From NCBI GenBank assembly GCA_023052935.1, contig CM041295.1:106704711-106768710 (forward strand): a stretch of DNA of 64,000 nucleotides. Direction: 5' to 3'. The notes beneath the pieces are model-generated. The model did not search any database and was not told the DNA's origin. It saw only the letters and a program-made list of their open reading frames with translations. The stretch is from Piezodorus guildinii (taxonomy: Eukaryota; Arthropoda; Insecta; Hemiptera; Pentatomidae). The stretch's first letter is position 1. Each line of letters opens with the position of its first letter. Below, one piece after another: positions 19,191 to 29,837 of the stretch. A program made the position numbers and the translations under genes.

Positions 19191-21003
19191 GGAAACTTAT
19201 GAAACTGTATAGCAAAAATTTATTGTAATTTTTGTTCATTTGTTTTGTCTACTTTATCCTTCATTCCTCTGATGTGATTTTTCAATTTATTATTGTTGTA
19301 TATACCAAACGAAATGGGATGATCGTATTTGTTTATGTGTTCATATTGATAAACCTCATCAAACACCATTTTATAGTTTTTATTTTCATTATGTTGCTTA
19401 TTTATTGTTTTGATGTTTTCTCCATTTATATCCTCTTTAATCTTTTTTTTTTTTTAAGTTTTCGATTTTTTTTTTTTTTTAATTTACTTGATTTTTAGCT
19501 ATGTAGGGAAAAGAATTGATTGATGACCAATTGTAATTTATAAATAGACATAAACCAGGTTTTACAAATATTGTATTTTTAATAATGCATGTTTTTATTT
19601 ACCGTATGTTTAAAAGTTTAGTTTAATTAAGCTTACAATTATTGTTTATTTTTATGTAATTGTAATGTCTATTATAAACTAATGGTTTGTTTTATTTATT
19701 TCAGGTAAGTTTCCAAGTTGCAATTTAAGCAGAATATGCTATGGTTGGTATGTATGATGTATTTAGTGTAGACTTAGATATGAAGTGTATTTTTTTTTAT
19801 TATATTATTATTATCTATGAATAGTATTTTTAGTAAGCGTTTAATTAAAATTAAACATACTTTATGTTAGAAACATGGTTATGTTATTTCTTTTAATTGT
19901 AACGAAACAGTACTTTATCATTTTTTCATTGGTGTGTTTTTTGTTTTTGTTTTTATTTAAGTAAAAATTTCATATATCCGACAAATTAATTTTTCCATTG
20001 CTTTCGTAAAAATATATATATTGAAGAAAAAACTCGGATCTCATTATAAATACATTATTAAAAAAAACGAAATATGAAACAAATTAATACTGTTGAAAAA
20101 TATAAAACTCTTGCCATTAATAAAATACCAAATGTTTAAATTCTTGTTATGGAAATTTGAAAAAACTCATATTAACAACATGTTTCAATAATAATAATTG
20201 AGTCATAAATCACGTACCTAAAAACTAGATTCTCAGATCGTAGTAATTTGGTATCTCCGTTCTCTTTATCTTTGTTCCGTGTTCTTTTGTAGGCACTAAT
20301 ACCCACGCATTTCTAAGTAAGGCACTATATTGTTTAAAAGTCGAATTAAATATGTAATAATGTATTTTGTATGTATTTATAACATTAGAACAAATTATAA
20401 ACATTAGAATAATTCCATTTAAAATATCCATTGAACTACGCTATATCCACTCACTGTCAACTCACTGCATTCAATTAAATTTATTCGAAAACGATTCTTT
20501 CTCTAAAACAATAATGTCTGAAAATTATTTTATGTAATTTCTTTTTTTACACTGTTTTATGAGAACTGTAAAATCTACTATAGAGCATTGAATTGACGTA
20601 TTTGAATCAACTAACGATTTTGCAGGTTCTCGTCGATGTTTGACGTAACCGTCAATAATCCTCAACGATGTGTTTTATCTTTAGCATTGATAGTACTAAA
20701 TAATTTCGATTGATTCGAATCGATAACATGAACATGTGTAAGGCATTTTTTTTCTCTCACGTCATAGCGTTGCCTCAAAGATACGATAAATACAATTATA
20801 GCATGCTGTTAAGTAAGTTAACTTAATGAATGGTTTTGAGAGTGTTAATCAAACTTATTTTAAGTACATATTGATGGGTCTAGTTTCTATTTTAAATAAA
20901 ACCTCGCCGTTTTCGATTACTTCAATACCTACTAAGCAAAGGTTCAAAGCTCCCACTTAGCTCCAAAAGGCTCTTCTCCATGAGTATCATTAGGTCAATC
21001 TGG
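19191..21003. other. No feature recognised
   Basis: Extremely T/A-rich. The open frames here (19232-19498 +, 20225-20431 -) encode Phe/Ile/Leu-rich strings from T runs. No repeat family of this window is visible. Confidence 0.35.
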
Positions 21004-22192
21004 AATTGAGACGTTGATTTCCTAAAGGTACTATATACACTTTAGACAATTTTACAGGAATGAAACGCAAAAATCTGTCATTTATTTATTACTGGACCAA
21101 TTTACGTGATTCTTCGTTTATTAAAATCTTAAGTTGATTTTTGAGCGTGTTACCAACTAATTTTTCCAAATTATCGCACTTCTCCGATGACTTTTAAGCA
21201 ATATAATATGGATATAGTACTTTTTAGAAGAATATAACGCCGGTAAGTTGGTAACAGTCACTTTAACCTTCCTAATACAACATTACCGATAACTAACGTC
21301 TTTATATTGTTAATTTAGTAACTTATGTATATTTCCTTATTCTCCCTCTGAGAAATATCTTTCTTTGTTTGATTACATTGATTATCTATTCTTCATAAAT
21401 AAAGAAAATATTCAAAGGACAATTTATCTATGTATGGCACTATAATTAGAAAGTATGTAATTATGAAGTTTGTTTTGAACTTGTATTTAATATTTGTATG
21501 AAATTAGCAAATTTATATATTTGGCTTTTATTTTACCTAAAAAAATTTACTATTAAGTTGGATCAGGCACGGTTTTTTTCTGTTATATTTAGCAAGTTCG
21601 TGGAATATTAGTTCCAATTATTTGCTGGATCAAATACCACTAATCTATTAAAATTTGAGTTTATAAAATTTGTTTAACTAAATTTATGTTGCTGCAAGAA
21701 GAAATACTATAAAAAAAAACTTAATTTAATTGACAACCTATAAGAATCAAAGCGACGCAACTACATTGTTTAAAACGGCCTAAAAACTGATTATTAGTTT
21801 AAAACTATTGTTCAAAATAATAGCAGTGATTCAAGAAGTGCTAAATGAACCATTAAAAATACACAAAATGAAGAAAACAATAAATTAATGGTGATATATT
21901 ACGGGGTCAGGTGCTTCTGCCGTATAGTAGGAAATATAATACCTTTTGGAATGACATTAAAGGAAAGGTTATATCTGTTTACAGAGAATATAGTACTTTT
22001 TGGAAGGAAATGTTTTTAGTACCAATGCATGAAATGCAATTTTTAAATATGGTTTAAAAGAATTTTTATGTTTTTTATATAAAATCTGATGACGGATCTA
22101 GATAAAACCAAACCATTAGAAGACAAATGTGTGAAAATATCAATTTCTAAAAAAATGTCCTTAAGTACCTTTTAGAAATCAACTTCTCAATT
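21004..22192 (+). mobile_element. TIR element K1, noncoding
   Basis: Bounded by inverted repeats of about 29 bp: AATTGAGACGTTGATTTCC at the left, AAATCAACTTCTCAATT at the right, each followed inward by the A(A)GGTACT motif. Length 1189 bp with no ORF over 60 codons. The subterminal motif TAGTACCTTTTGGAA recurs in variants at about 21211, 21948, 21992 and 22164. A related element is K2 (to 36491). Left-end fragments lie at 37552 and 53722. No obvious TSD. Likely a non-autonomous DNA transposon of unknown superfamily. Confidence 0.65.
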
Positions 22193-22195
22193 CAT

Positions 22196-22335
22196 CAAAT
22201 ACGCACGAGCTTTGAGACTACTAAACACTCGAATTCCTCCTCGAATCTTTTCAATCCTGAATCCTTCGTAAAATCCAAAATGCTCCTTGCTTTGTCACTA
22301 ATTAACTCATCCTTAATGACCTTAATATTCTATAA
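22196..22335 (+). pseudogene. LINE ORF2 C-terminal relic, first part
   Basis: Sequence 'AATCCTTCGTAAAATCC' to 'CCTTAATGACC' parallels the LINE relic near 51.32-51.40 kb ('AAATCCTTCGAAAAATCC', 'CCATAATGACC'). It resumes at 22857 after the palindromic element, so the palindrome inserted into an old LINE remnant. Confidence 0.5.
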
Positions 22336-22351
22336 GGAAGATGGTTGGGGG

Positions 22352-22607
22352 TGCGGTCATAAATTTTTTTTTTTTTTTTTTTTTTTATTGAGATATATTA
22401 CAATTTGTTATAAAATGAACAATAATAATATTGATAAGAGACCACATTCATACTATATATACAGAAAATAATAATAATGGTCAAATTTCATAAAATATAA
22501 CATAAATTTAAATATATACAATAAAATAATAATAATAAATTAACTCGCTAATAATAACTCGCTTCGGCGGTACATATACTAAAATTGGAACGATGCGGTC
22601 ATAAATT
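22352..22607 (-). mobile_element. LINE-D 3' fragment with 14 bp TSD
   Basis: Bases 22366-22593 are a 5'-truncated LINE 3' end (T run, TTATTGAGATATATTAC, GAGACCACATTCATAC) of the same family as 17811-18000. The TSD TGCGGTCATAAATT at 22352-22365 and 22594-22607 is perfect and comes from the left arm of the palindrome, so this insertion is younger than the palindrome. Confidence 0.85.
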
Positions 22608-22647
22608 AGAAACACACATTTAAAACAAGTGCTATTTTTATTATGTG

Positions 22648-22683
22648 CCAACGTTTCGGCCTACAATGTGGGCCTTCATCAGG
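22648..22683 (-). ncRNA. Hammerhead-like motif, left arm
   Basis: Minus strand reads CCTGATGAAGGCC, a loop, then GGCCGAAACGTTGG. CTGATGA, a GGCC/GGCC stem II and GAAAC are the hallmarks of a hammerhead core. ACGT after GAAA is self-complementary, so stem III could form between two molecules. One extra A lies between CTGATGA and stem II, which is not canonical. Confidence 0.4.
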
Positions 22684-22740
22684 GTTGACTCTGAGACTGT
22701 GTCTAAAGAAGTCTTGACTTGACACCGTCTCAGAGTCAAC

Positions 22741-22776
22741 CCTGATGAAGGCCGACATTGTAGGCCGAAACGTCGG
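22741..22776 (+). ncRNA. Hammerhead-like motif, right arm
   Basis: Plus strand CCTGATGAAGGCC, loop GACATTGTA, then GGCCGAAACGTCGG. Same layout as the left arm; here the putative cleavage triplet would be GTC, the preferred one. It has the same extra A before stem II. Catalysis is not shown. Confidence 0.4.
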
Positions 22777-22856
22777 CACATAATTAAAATAGCACTTGTT
22801 TTAAATGTGTGTTTCTAATTTATGACCGCACCCCCTACCATCTTCCTCATCTAATT

Positions 22857-23010
22857 TCTCAACGGTCAACAATAACTCCATCATTAATATTCTATGTGTT
22901 ACTGATTTGATCCCGATCCAGGTACCATTTCTTTTCATTAAAAACTCCATTCCCACTGCAACCCAATATTTTCTATCCTTGCATCACCTTCGATTCGTGA
23001 TAATCCTCCG
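22857..23010 (+). pseudogene. LINE ORF2 C-terminal relic, second part
   Basis: Contains 'GATAATCCTCCGAGGC', matching 'GATAACCCTCCGAGGC' at 51.51 kb, the codons for the terminal PPRR(L)K block of Jockey-like ORF2. Heavily decayed. Confidence 0.45.
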
Positions 23011-23314
23011 AGGCATTATTAGTATCATACCAATTAATACAGTTGGTATACTCATTTATTTAACATAATCAAAATAATAAAACATTTAACAAAGTAGCGA
23101 ATTTTACATAGTCAATCGCAAAATGGATATTCAACTCAAGCGTATATAATAATCGTTAACTTGGCCAGGCTGCTCATTCACTGTAGTCAAGAAACAGAAA
23201 CTAGACAGACATAGTTTAATATTCTCACTTAATACTAAGAATTTTTCACTCACCACTCTTTTCGAAGAGTCAGTTTTAGTTCAACTCCTCAAAACTCCAA
23301 AGAGGTAACTTACG
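23011..23314. other. No feature recognised
   Basis: AT-rich, no ORF or repeat match. Confidence 0.3.
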
Positions 23315-23580
23315 GGGATTACATAAGGTGTAGTGGTGAGCATAACAGCCATCTATGCCCAAGGTTGCGGATTCAAACCCGGCAAAGGGCCCTACGATTT
23401 TTTTGATTTTTTTTATGGAAGTATAAAATTCTTGGTTATACCGTCCTTCGGAAAATCATGGTCTCGTGCCTGACCGATGTGATTTTCTTGTTATTGATCC
23501 CTATCCTAATCAAATCTGGATTGACAAAATTTAGGACTCCCAGTGTACCATCGTCCATTATTACCATAACCAACATCTAC
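23315..23580 (+). repeat. SINE-C copy
   Basis: tRNA-related head with A box ('GGTGTAGTGGTGAGCATAAC') and B box ('GGATTCAAACCC', about 23368-23380), then the SINE-C body ('CCCTATCCTAATCAAATC', 'AGGACTCCCAGTGTA'). The 3' end is decayed. A 72-codon open frame inside it (23458-23676) is an accident. Confidence 0.75.
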
Positions 23581-23617
23581 TACCTGTGCTACACCTCTAA
23601 TGTTGAATTTTTCTGTT

Positions 23618-23797
23618 CGGCTGCAGCAAAATTATTTATTAGTTCTTTCAGTCGTGTAGCGACCCTGGGGTATTGAGACCCTACTAGAGCACACCCAGTC
23701 TAGGACTAACCACCACCTTGCACGGGCGTTGGTTATGAATTAATACGAATCTCTACAATTACTTACCCCAAGACCTTCATGAGTTCTAAAGGTGAAG
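23618..23797 (+). repeat. SINE-B copy, head missing
   Basis: Starts at 'CGGCTGCAGCA' (end of the tRNA head), passes 'GGTATTGAGACCCT', 'CTTGCACGGGCGTTGG' and 'CCCCAAGACCTTCATG', and ends in GAAGG then TTTT. It lies just after a SINE-C. Confidence 0.7.
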
Positions 23798-24410
23798 GTT
23801 TTATGTATATATATATATACATACATAATGTTAAACTGTTAACACTCTATTCGACGTTAAATAAATGTCGGTTTTTTTGTGAGTAATAATATTAGGAAAT
23901 TTTTTATCAAGAAAATGCTTAAATTCAGTTTTCCTGGAAAATTAAGTTAGCAACTTCGTTGCTTCCGATTTCTTGACAGCGGAGCTTTGTTTTTTTTTTT
24001 CTTTGAAACTTTTGGAAGGGGTGGGTGGCTCTTTCCCTTCCCTTGGTAAACTGCTTGTATATCTTTTGTGTAAAAAAACAAGCAACATTTGTATGAAAAC
24101 AAAGCTTGTCAGATTAAAACCCACTCAGGTAAAAATTTAAGGCATTTTTTGTGATACTTTGATAAGGGTGTGCTACGTTTCAATTCCTTCGTTCCGCATT
24201 TAATGTTTCTTATACATTTTAAAAATAATTTATACGATTATTAAATAAGTATCATATTTGGTTATTCCATTTACACAAAATTTCAAATCATGCTGGTAAT
24301 CATATTAATAAATTGAAGTGCTGATTTTCAAAAAGTACTGTAGCAGATTCTCTACGAAATTGAAATTGATAATCAACTATATTAAAATAGAAGAGTCACA
24401 TAGATCTATG
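23798..24410. other. No feature recognised
   Basis: A (TA)n patch at about 23804-23823, otherwise AT-rich. A 60-codon minus-strand frame at 23942-24124 has no recognisable content. Confidence 0.3.
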
Positions 24411-24566
24411 ATAGGGGTACTCACTACGTTTGCTATACTATAGCATGCTATTTGTGTTATTTTGCTAAACCCGTCGAGTTTCTACAGTTATTTCCTGTAT
24501 AAAATTGATGGGTTTAGCACAATAGCACAAATAGCATGCTATAGCAAACGTAGTGAGTACCCCTAT
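24411..24566. mobile_element. Hairpin MITE with about 60 bp inverted repeats
   Basis: ATAGGGGTACTCACTACG at the left and its complement at the right. The arms include GCATGCTATTTGTG and end at 'GCTAAACCC', with a 35-40 bp centre. One arm carries an extra five-base CTATA. 156 bp in total, no ORF, near-identical arms. If the ends are GGGGTAC, a TA dinucleotide flanks each side, as for Tc1/mariner-like MITEs. No second copy in the window. Confidence 0.7.
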
Positions 24567-24903
24567 TGTATCCTTGGAATGCTAAAGAAATTAGAAAACA
24601 ACTGTTTGTTTATGTTAAAAGTCATCAACGCCTATAAATTCACTTAAATTAAAGAAATTTGTGGGAGAGGAGTTCTATTTAAACTAATAGATAACAACTG
24701 TTATAGCATATAGGGCTGTAGGAGGTAAAGGAGAGTAATGAAAACCGAAAAAACTTCAGTGATTGTTGTATGTAATAATTTATATTTTTAATATATAACT
24801 TAATCTAATATAAATATTTCCATCGTAACTCGATGCAATTCTTTTTCCAAGGTGTGACTATTGATTATCTAAAAGTTCTAGAATTGATTTTAAGGAAGGC
24901 GAG
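24567..24903. other. No feature recognised
   Basis: AT-rich; nothing supported. Confidence 0.3.
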
Positions 24904-25110
24904 TCATTTATTCATTCAAGGTCACTTTACGCTACTGCTGCAATTCGGACGATGCTACAGTGAGATTCCTAAAGTTTGCCTATACAGATTTAATAGGGAT
25001 AGGGTTCTATAACGAGTAACTGTAATCGCACAGGCTCGGGACCAATATATTACGACATAACCAATGGTTTTTTAATTTATTTAAAAAATCCTATGGCCAT
25101 AGGTGACCTA
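24904..25110 (-). repeat. SINE-C copy, head missing
   Basis: Minus-strand SINE-C 3' two thirds: 'GTCACTTTACGCTAC', 'CGGACGATGCTACAGTG', 'CGCACAGGCTCGGGACCA'. It ends before the B box. Confidence 0.7.
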
Positions 25111-25178
25111 TATATTCTAATCGTGAGTTGAAGAATTCATCTTTACTCAGAGCACTTCCTTGTGTTTTTTACAATATA

Positions 25179-26171
25179 GTTCTGCCATAAACACTGTTAC
25201 AATAGTTGAACATTGTTTACATCCTTGGGTATTATTTAAATAATCCTCACCTATATCAGATTATTTTATTTACATGTGAGGGTAATAATCCTAATTATTT
25301 TGTATTCTTCTTTCGCTCAGTTAACATGGAATGTGGTGATAAAGCAAACGAATACCTGTGGTCGCGTTACAGAAAGTTGAAAAATGTAGATTAGAGATTT
25401 TTAACTCTTTGAAACCTTTTGGTATCAGCCGTTTGTTCATGTACCACACTATTAATGGATATAATAAGACTCTATCTGTATGTGACTGGGTCGTCCCTGC
25501 ATTGTGAGAATGGCAAATCCAGTGAGAGCAGTGGCTGCTCGAATCAGGAGAAATTCCATTCGAAAACTGCAAATCATTTCCCCTTTCTCAGTGATGGTTT
25601 GCTGAGGAGTTTGCTTTAATGGCACCTCAAAGCTCCATTTTCGTGAAAAACGCTCATAACTATCAGAAAGATATTTTGGAACCTTGACGACAAGCCTCTA
25701 AATGATCCTCTGATTGTTGGAAGTCAATGGGTTTTTCACCAAGATTCCGATCCAGCTCGCAAGACCAGGTCAATTCAGCAGTGGCTACAAAAGAACATTC
25801 CAGCGTTCTTCTCTGGTTCTGATTGGACCTCAGTAAACCCTGATCTCAACGCACTGGATTACCGGCTTTGGAACAAACTAGAGAAGATGGCATGCCACAG
25901 AGCACACCCTAACTTAAAAAGCCTCAAACAATCTCTGTTCCGAGCAGTTGAGCGCTTTTCTATTGATGATTTTTTGTGCTGCTATTGATGACTGGCCACG
26001 AAGATTGAATGCCTGTCAAGGTAAAAGGGGGCAAAAAGAAATTTTGAGGAATTTCTTTTTTGTTTTAGTCCCTATAGATATACATTTTATTTTCTAATAA
26101 TGTTTTTGAAAAATTTAATTTTTCTGTTGAAATGTATATATATTACCTTGTCACAATATTTATGGCAGGAC
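25179..26171 (+). mobile_element. Tc1/mariner-superfamily element (DD37D type), dead
   Basis: 993 bp with terminal inverted repeats: GTTCTGCCATAAACACTG at the left, and GTCCTGCCATAAATATTG as complement of the right end. TA dinucleotides flank both sides (25177-25178, 26172-26173), the target duplication of this superfamily. It holds a broken transposase gene. Size and structure are those of a complete mariner copy, so it decayed in place rather than being truncated. Confidence 0.85.
25326..26097 (+). pseudogene. Mariner (maT/DD37D-like) transposase pseudogene
   Basis: N-terminal pieces in shifting frames: EIFNSLKPFGISRLFMYHTI (helix-turn-helix region), then MANPVRAVAARIRRNSIRKL. The C-terminal frame reads VFHQDSDPARKTRSIQQWL, then NPDLNALDYRLWNKLE and RRLNACQGKRGQKE. 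The second Asp (HQDS) and third Asp (ALDY) are separated by 37 residues, as in DD37D (maT) elements. At least three frameshifts or stops occur, including TAG after about 22 codons. No functional protein is possible. Confidence 0.8.
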
Positions 26172-26173
26172 TA

Positions 26174-26873
26174 GGTAAAGTGTTCAAACCTCCTGTAATT
26201 GCAAGGAGAAGAATCTAAATGAGATATTTTCGGAACGAGGACCAAGTTTTGCATTCAGTGGACAACCTAATGTTTTTTTATGAGGTCGAATTGACCAAAA
26301 TACACGAGACCTCCAAATGATGCCTATAAATACAGCACTCGAATCGGACATCCTAGGCATTACTCTTTCTTAGACCACTTATATCTTGTTTACCAGCTGT
26401 CCTCCCCTCCCCTCCCTTCCCCTCCATGATTATCAAGGTATACTTATTTTATTAATACCTTCCCTTTACGTAGATAGGAGCTATATATACCGGGATAAGT
26501 GTGTATATACAATAACTGGCTCCGTTTTGAATAGCTTGTGATTTCAGTAAATATTTGTCGGTCAGCATAATTGAGTTGTTTTTTTTATGTTTGCATAGGA
26601 GTTTTCCATGCAGCCAATAATAAAATGTATGAATATCGTTGATTCTCATTGCGATTTTTTAAATAAATATCTCTTTTTATTGAATATAAGAATTTAGTAA
26701 CACTTATGATTTCCTCGAGCTTTTTGTTGTCAATAAATTTTGATCATCATGATTGTATATATTTAAAAAAGATTTATTTGTCTTTACTTTTTATTGGTAG
26801 GGCATTCCATAAATATGTGCTGAAGGGTTTCTTATTGGTTATAGTTATCGCAGTTAAAAGATTTTTGGATACC
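26174..26873. other. No gene; short CT-rich tract
   Basis: A C/T-only tract lies at about 26399-26426. The 26220-26390 part has mixed composition but no ORF. A 65-codon minus-strand frame (26452-26649) is not recognised. Confidence 0.3.
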
Positions 26874-27448
26874 TATGCGCTGTAGGTAGAGCGCGGTGCA
26901 GTATAGAGCACTAATCTACTGTTCTCCGCGTCCCGGGTTGGAATCCCGGCTGTGACAGAATATTATTCCTTCTATTGTTTCAGCTGTGAGGAGATCCTGA
27001 GGTATGGAGACCCTCCTAGGGCAAACCCAGGATACCCAAAAAGAGGAAAAACCCTAGCATCTGAACATGATCTCGGCTGAATCACCTTGTTGCACGGCCG
27101 TTGACCTAGAAACAGTTCGAATCTATATATGTACTGAGCCTGTTTATATGTTTTATGCGCTGTAGGTAGAGCGCGGTGCAGTATAGAGCACTAATCTACT
27201 GTTCTCCGCGTCCCGGGTTGGAATCCCGGCTGTGACAGAATATTATTCCTTCTATTGTTTCAGCTGTGAGGAGATCCTGAGGTATGGAGACCCTCCTAGG
27301 GCAAACCCAGGATACCCAAAAAGAGGAAAAACCCTAGCATCTGAACATGATCTCGGCTGAATCACCTTGTTGCACGGCCGTTGACCTAGAAACAGTTCGA
27401 ATCTATATATGTACTGAGCCTGTTTATATGTTTTATGCGCTGTAGGTA
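26874..27448 (+). repeat. SINE-B in exact 280 bp tandem duplication
   Basis: Two consecutive 280 bp units starting at 26874 and 27154 are identical by eye. A third partial start (27434-27448, TATGCGCTGTAGGTA) ends the array. That 15-mer looks like the SINE TSD, so the structure is TSD-SINE-TSD-SINE-TSD. Each unit has A box (near 'AGTATAGAGCAC'), B box ('GGTTGGAATCCC') and SINE-B body down to 'ATGTACTGAGCC', then a short TTTATATGTTT end instead of the long T tail. A minus-strand open frame inside is accidental. Confidence 0.9.
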
Positions 27449-28520
27449 TACCTTGCACGCACCATAGCACGGAGGTCTCGCGAGCAACATGCGGCTCTAG
27501 GAAGGATTATTTCTGGCTCTCGATAAATTTGTTCCAGTTCCTTTTTCATTTTTGTGCTTTAATAATTTAAATGAATTATCATCGTTCCAATGTGTTTAAA
27601 ATGTCTTTAAAATTATTGAAGACAAATATGAAACACTATGTGCAACGTTATAACAAATTTCTTTTCCGTCCAAGTTAAAATTGATATGGCTCATTGAAAA
27701 CTGCGCGAAGGAACATAAACAGTGGTGTTATAAAAAAATTAGCTGGGACGATGAAAGAGCTTGGGTCTAGAGCAATTTTTAATGATGTATTTTGTCAGTT
27801 TCAATCCACTAAATCTCGGCTTATACAAAATATGCGGAAAGTGTGACTTATTAAATGTTTCTGTGAAAGACTCATGATAGAAGAGGCACAACTCATTTAT
27901 CAAATGATATTTAATCATTAAGGATTACCCGTGTATGGTAGTTTGAAGTCTGTAATTTGGCCTTGGGTAACGAAAGTTTTGGCGAGTCGCTTTACCAGAT
28001 TCCTATATGTGAATTGAGTTTTCTAAACAGGTTTATATATGAAACAAACCGAAACACATTATTTCATCTCCTATAAATAACTCATGAAGAGAACATTCTA
28101 TTTTTGCCTTTTAAGTTAAACTTCTTGGCAGAGTAATACTTGCTACCTCTAATTTCGTAGATCTGCCTTATTGACGCAGTCATTCCAATGAGTATTTAAT
28201 CAACTGTTTTGAAAGCCATCAAATCTTCTTAGTTTCTAATGCATAAAAACATGTAATTGTTTCGCACAAAATTTGATTTTCGGCATGAAATATAAATCAC
28301 CGAACTGATTAAATCTAATTATATTATTAAACGAAAATAGGCCACTAAACTTCTTTCTTTCCCGTCACCAGTTTTCTGATAACCTCTTCATAAGGTAGAA
28401 TCGATTCTGAAATTTATTACATTTCTGGAAGTATAGAGAAAAGAGGCTGGATGTTTGAAGAAAACTGAACACTATTTGTTATGGAATATCAATGTTTGAA
28501 CGTAACTATTTATTTCTTTA
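27449..28520. other. No feature recognised
   Basis: Bases 27465-27530 are richer in GC ('GAGCAACATGCGGCTC', 'TTTCTGGCTCTCGA') and could be a hAT end, but no partner end is found. The rest is AT-rich. Confidence 0.3.
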
Positions 28521-28558
28521 CCAACGTTTCAACCCACTTGGTAGGTCTTCATCTGGGC
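28521..28558 (-). ncRNA. Hammerhead-like motif, degenerate
   Basis: Minus strand: GCCCAGATGAAGACCTACC, short loop, then GTGGGTTGAAACGTTGG. Stem II GACCTAC/GTGGGTT pairs over 7 positions, and GAAAC plus ACGTT are kept. The core reads CAGATGA instead of CTGATGA, which should abolish activity. Outer GCC/GGT can form a short stem I. Confidence 0.35.
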
Positions 28559-29837
28559 TAAGTAGAAGTATTTACTGCTAAAGAACTGTCTGATGATGTT
28601 GAGGTGTGAGCTGTGTATTCTTTGTTAGAATTTAAAACCTGGCGCTGCTGCTAATAATTGGTAGTGTCGTTTATTTATAATGGCCATATGTACTTTGTAT
28701 CCCAAATTTTCCCAAGTTCGTCATCCCCTGAACCCTGGAGGTTCTCGAAAAGAATAATCATTGTTAGTTACTAATTTTTAGTGCGCCGTCCATTGTTGAA
28801 GTGCTTGTGAAGCTGTATTTAGTCATGTCACCTTTCTCAGGGTTATCCTGATTGAGGGAAGAGTGTTACTTATCTGTTTGCAGTAGAGTCCTCGAAAGAT
28901 TAGTAGTCCGAAGAGGTTTTGCGAACTTGGAGCAGACAATCGCTTGGTATTTTCCTTTTTATCCAGGTTGGCAAGATTCCAAAGTTACGAGAGGTCTCCC
29001 GTGAGCGGACATATGCTTCATCTATCGGTCGCCTCCCTCTTGATTAGTCGGATCAATCATCAAGCCCTTTCTACTTTGGACACTTTCTTAAAAGTCTTCT
29101 GTATTTGCTTATGTATTAATGGAGAAAGCAAGTCGTTCATTGATCGTTCTACTTCACTTATTCTCTTTTCAATTTACTCTTCCTCCTCAGTATTGATCAT
29201 CCAAGTGCTCTTCGGCCATTCGCAGTGCATCTCCCGATTGGATTTTATTGGACTTCGTTTCCACTCGGGTGATTTTAAAGGATTTTGTTTTTGTTAGTTT
29301 GTTCTTCCTTTTTATTTTCTTTGAATCATTCACATAGAATATATATTCTTTATAGTGATGTTAAATACGATAAAATAGAATGAGAAATTAAAAAAAAAAA
29401 ATCAATGATAAAGGAAGCGATATGTATTTTAAATAAACCTATATTTGTCATAGAGTCACTATTGCTCATTTTTTTTAATAGCTCAAGAGATATTAACCCT
29501 AAGAATATTGTAATGATTTATTATACAAAACCATTAAAATCACATAGGAGCATGCCACCCCCCCCCCTAAAATTGCTGTTAAAAAATAAAATGAGGTATT
29601 ACTATTAAATTAGGTAACTTAGTTCTCATATGTATAGTGTATATTAACAGTGTTTATCAAAAATTAACGCCCTCCTCCAACGATTTTCCACTTACGTATC
29701 ACACAATTGCGCTTGTTATACTGGGCCTGTTGACTGGTTTTCCGTGTTATTGAAAAAATACGACGAATAACCTGATATGACAAAGATATTGAGTACCCTC
29801 AATGTACCAATGTAAAGTATACCAAACAATTCTTAAT
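28559..29837. other. Unassigned, partly GC-richer
   Basis: 28700-29290 is less AT-rich than its surroundings and has a 117-codon open frame (28944-29297, +) with no recognisable domain. On the minus strand this stretch lies directly upstream of the hammerhead-like motif and could be the body of the same element. 29300-29830 is AT-rich with a run of nine C near 29560. Confidence 0.3.

Larger units (their letters stand above)
22336..22846. mobile_element. Palindromic foldback element with hammerhead-like arms
   Basis: Two arms of about 115-120 bp are near-perfect inverted repeats, starting GGAAGATGG and meeting at a spacer of about 30 bp near 22698-22727. Without the inserted LINE fragment the element is about 269 bp. 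Each arm contains a hammerhead-like hairpin block (22648-22683 minus, 22741-22776 plus), both pointing outward. No ORF. A single-stranded copy would fold into one long hairpin. It could be a MITE, a retrozyme-like unit, or a head-to-head pair of Penelope-type terminal repeats. Confidence 0.75.

Noticed and set aside
19232..19498. 88-codon ORF rich in Phe, Ile and Leu
   Set aside because: Produced by T runs; no domain, no conservation within the window.
26874..27448. CRISPR-like or satellite array
   Set aside because: Only two complete 280 bp units, each a SINE flanked by its TSD.
28944..29297. 117-codon ORF as a gene
   Set aside because: No recognisable domain; hydrophobic and serine-rich composition with no supporting context.
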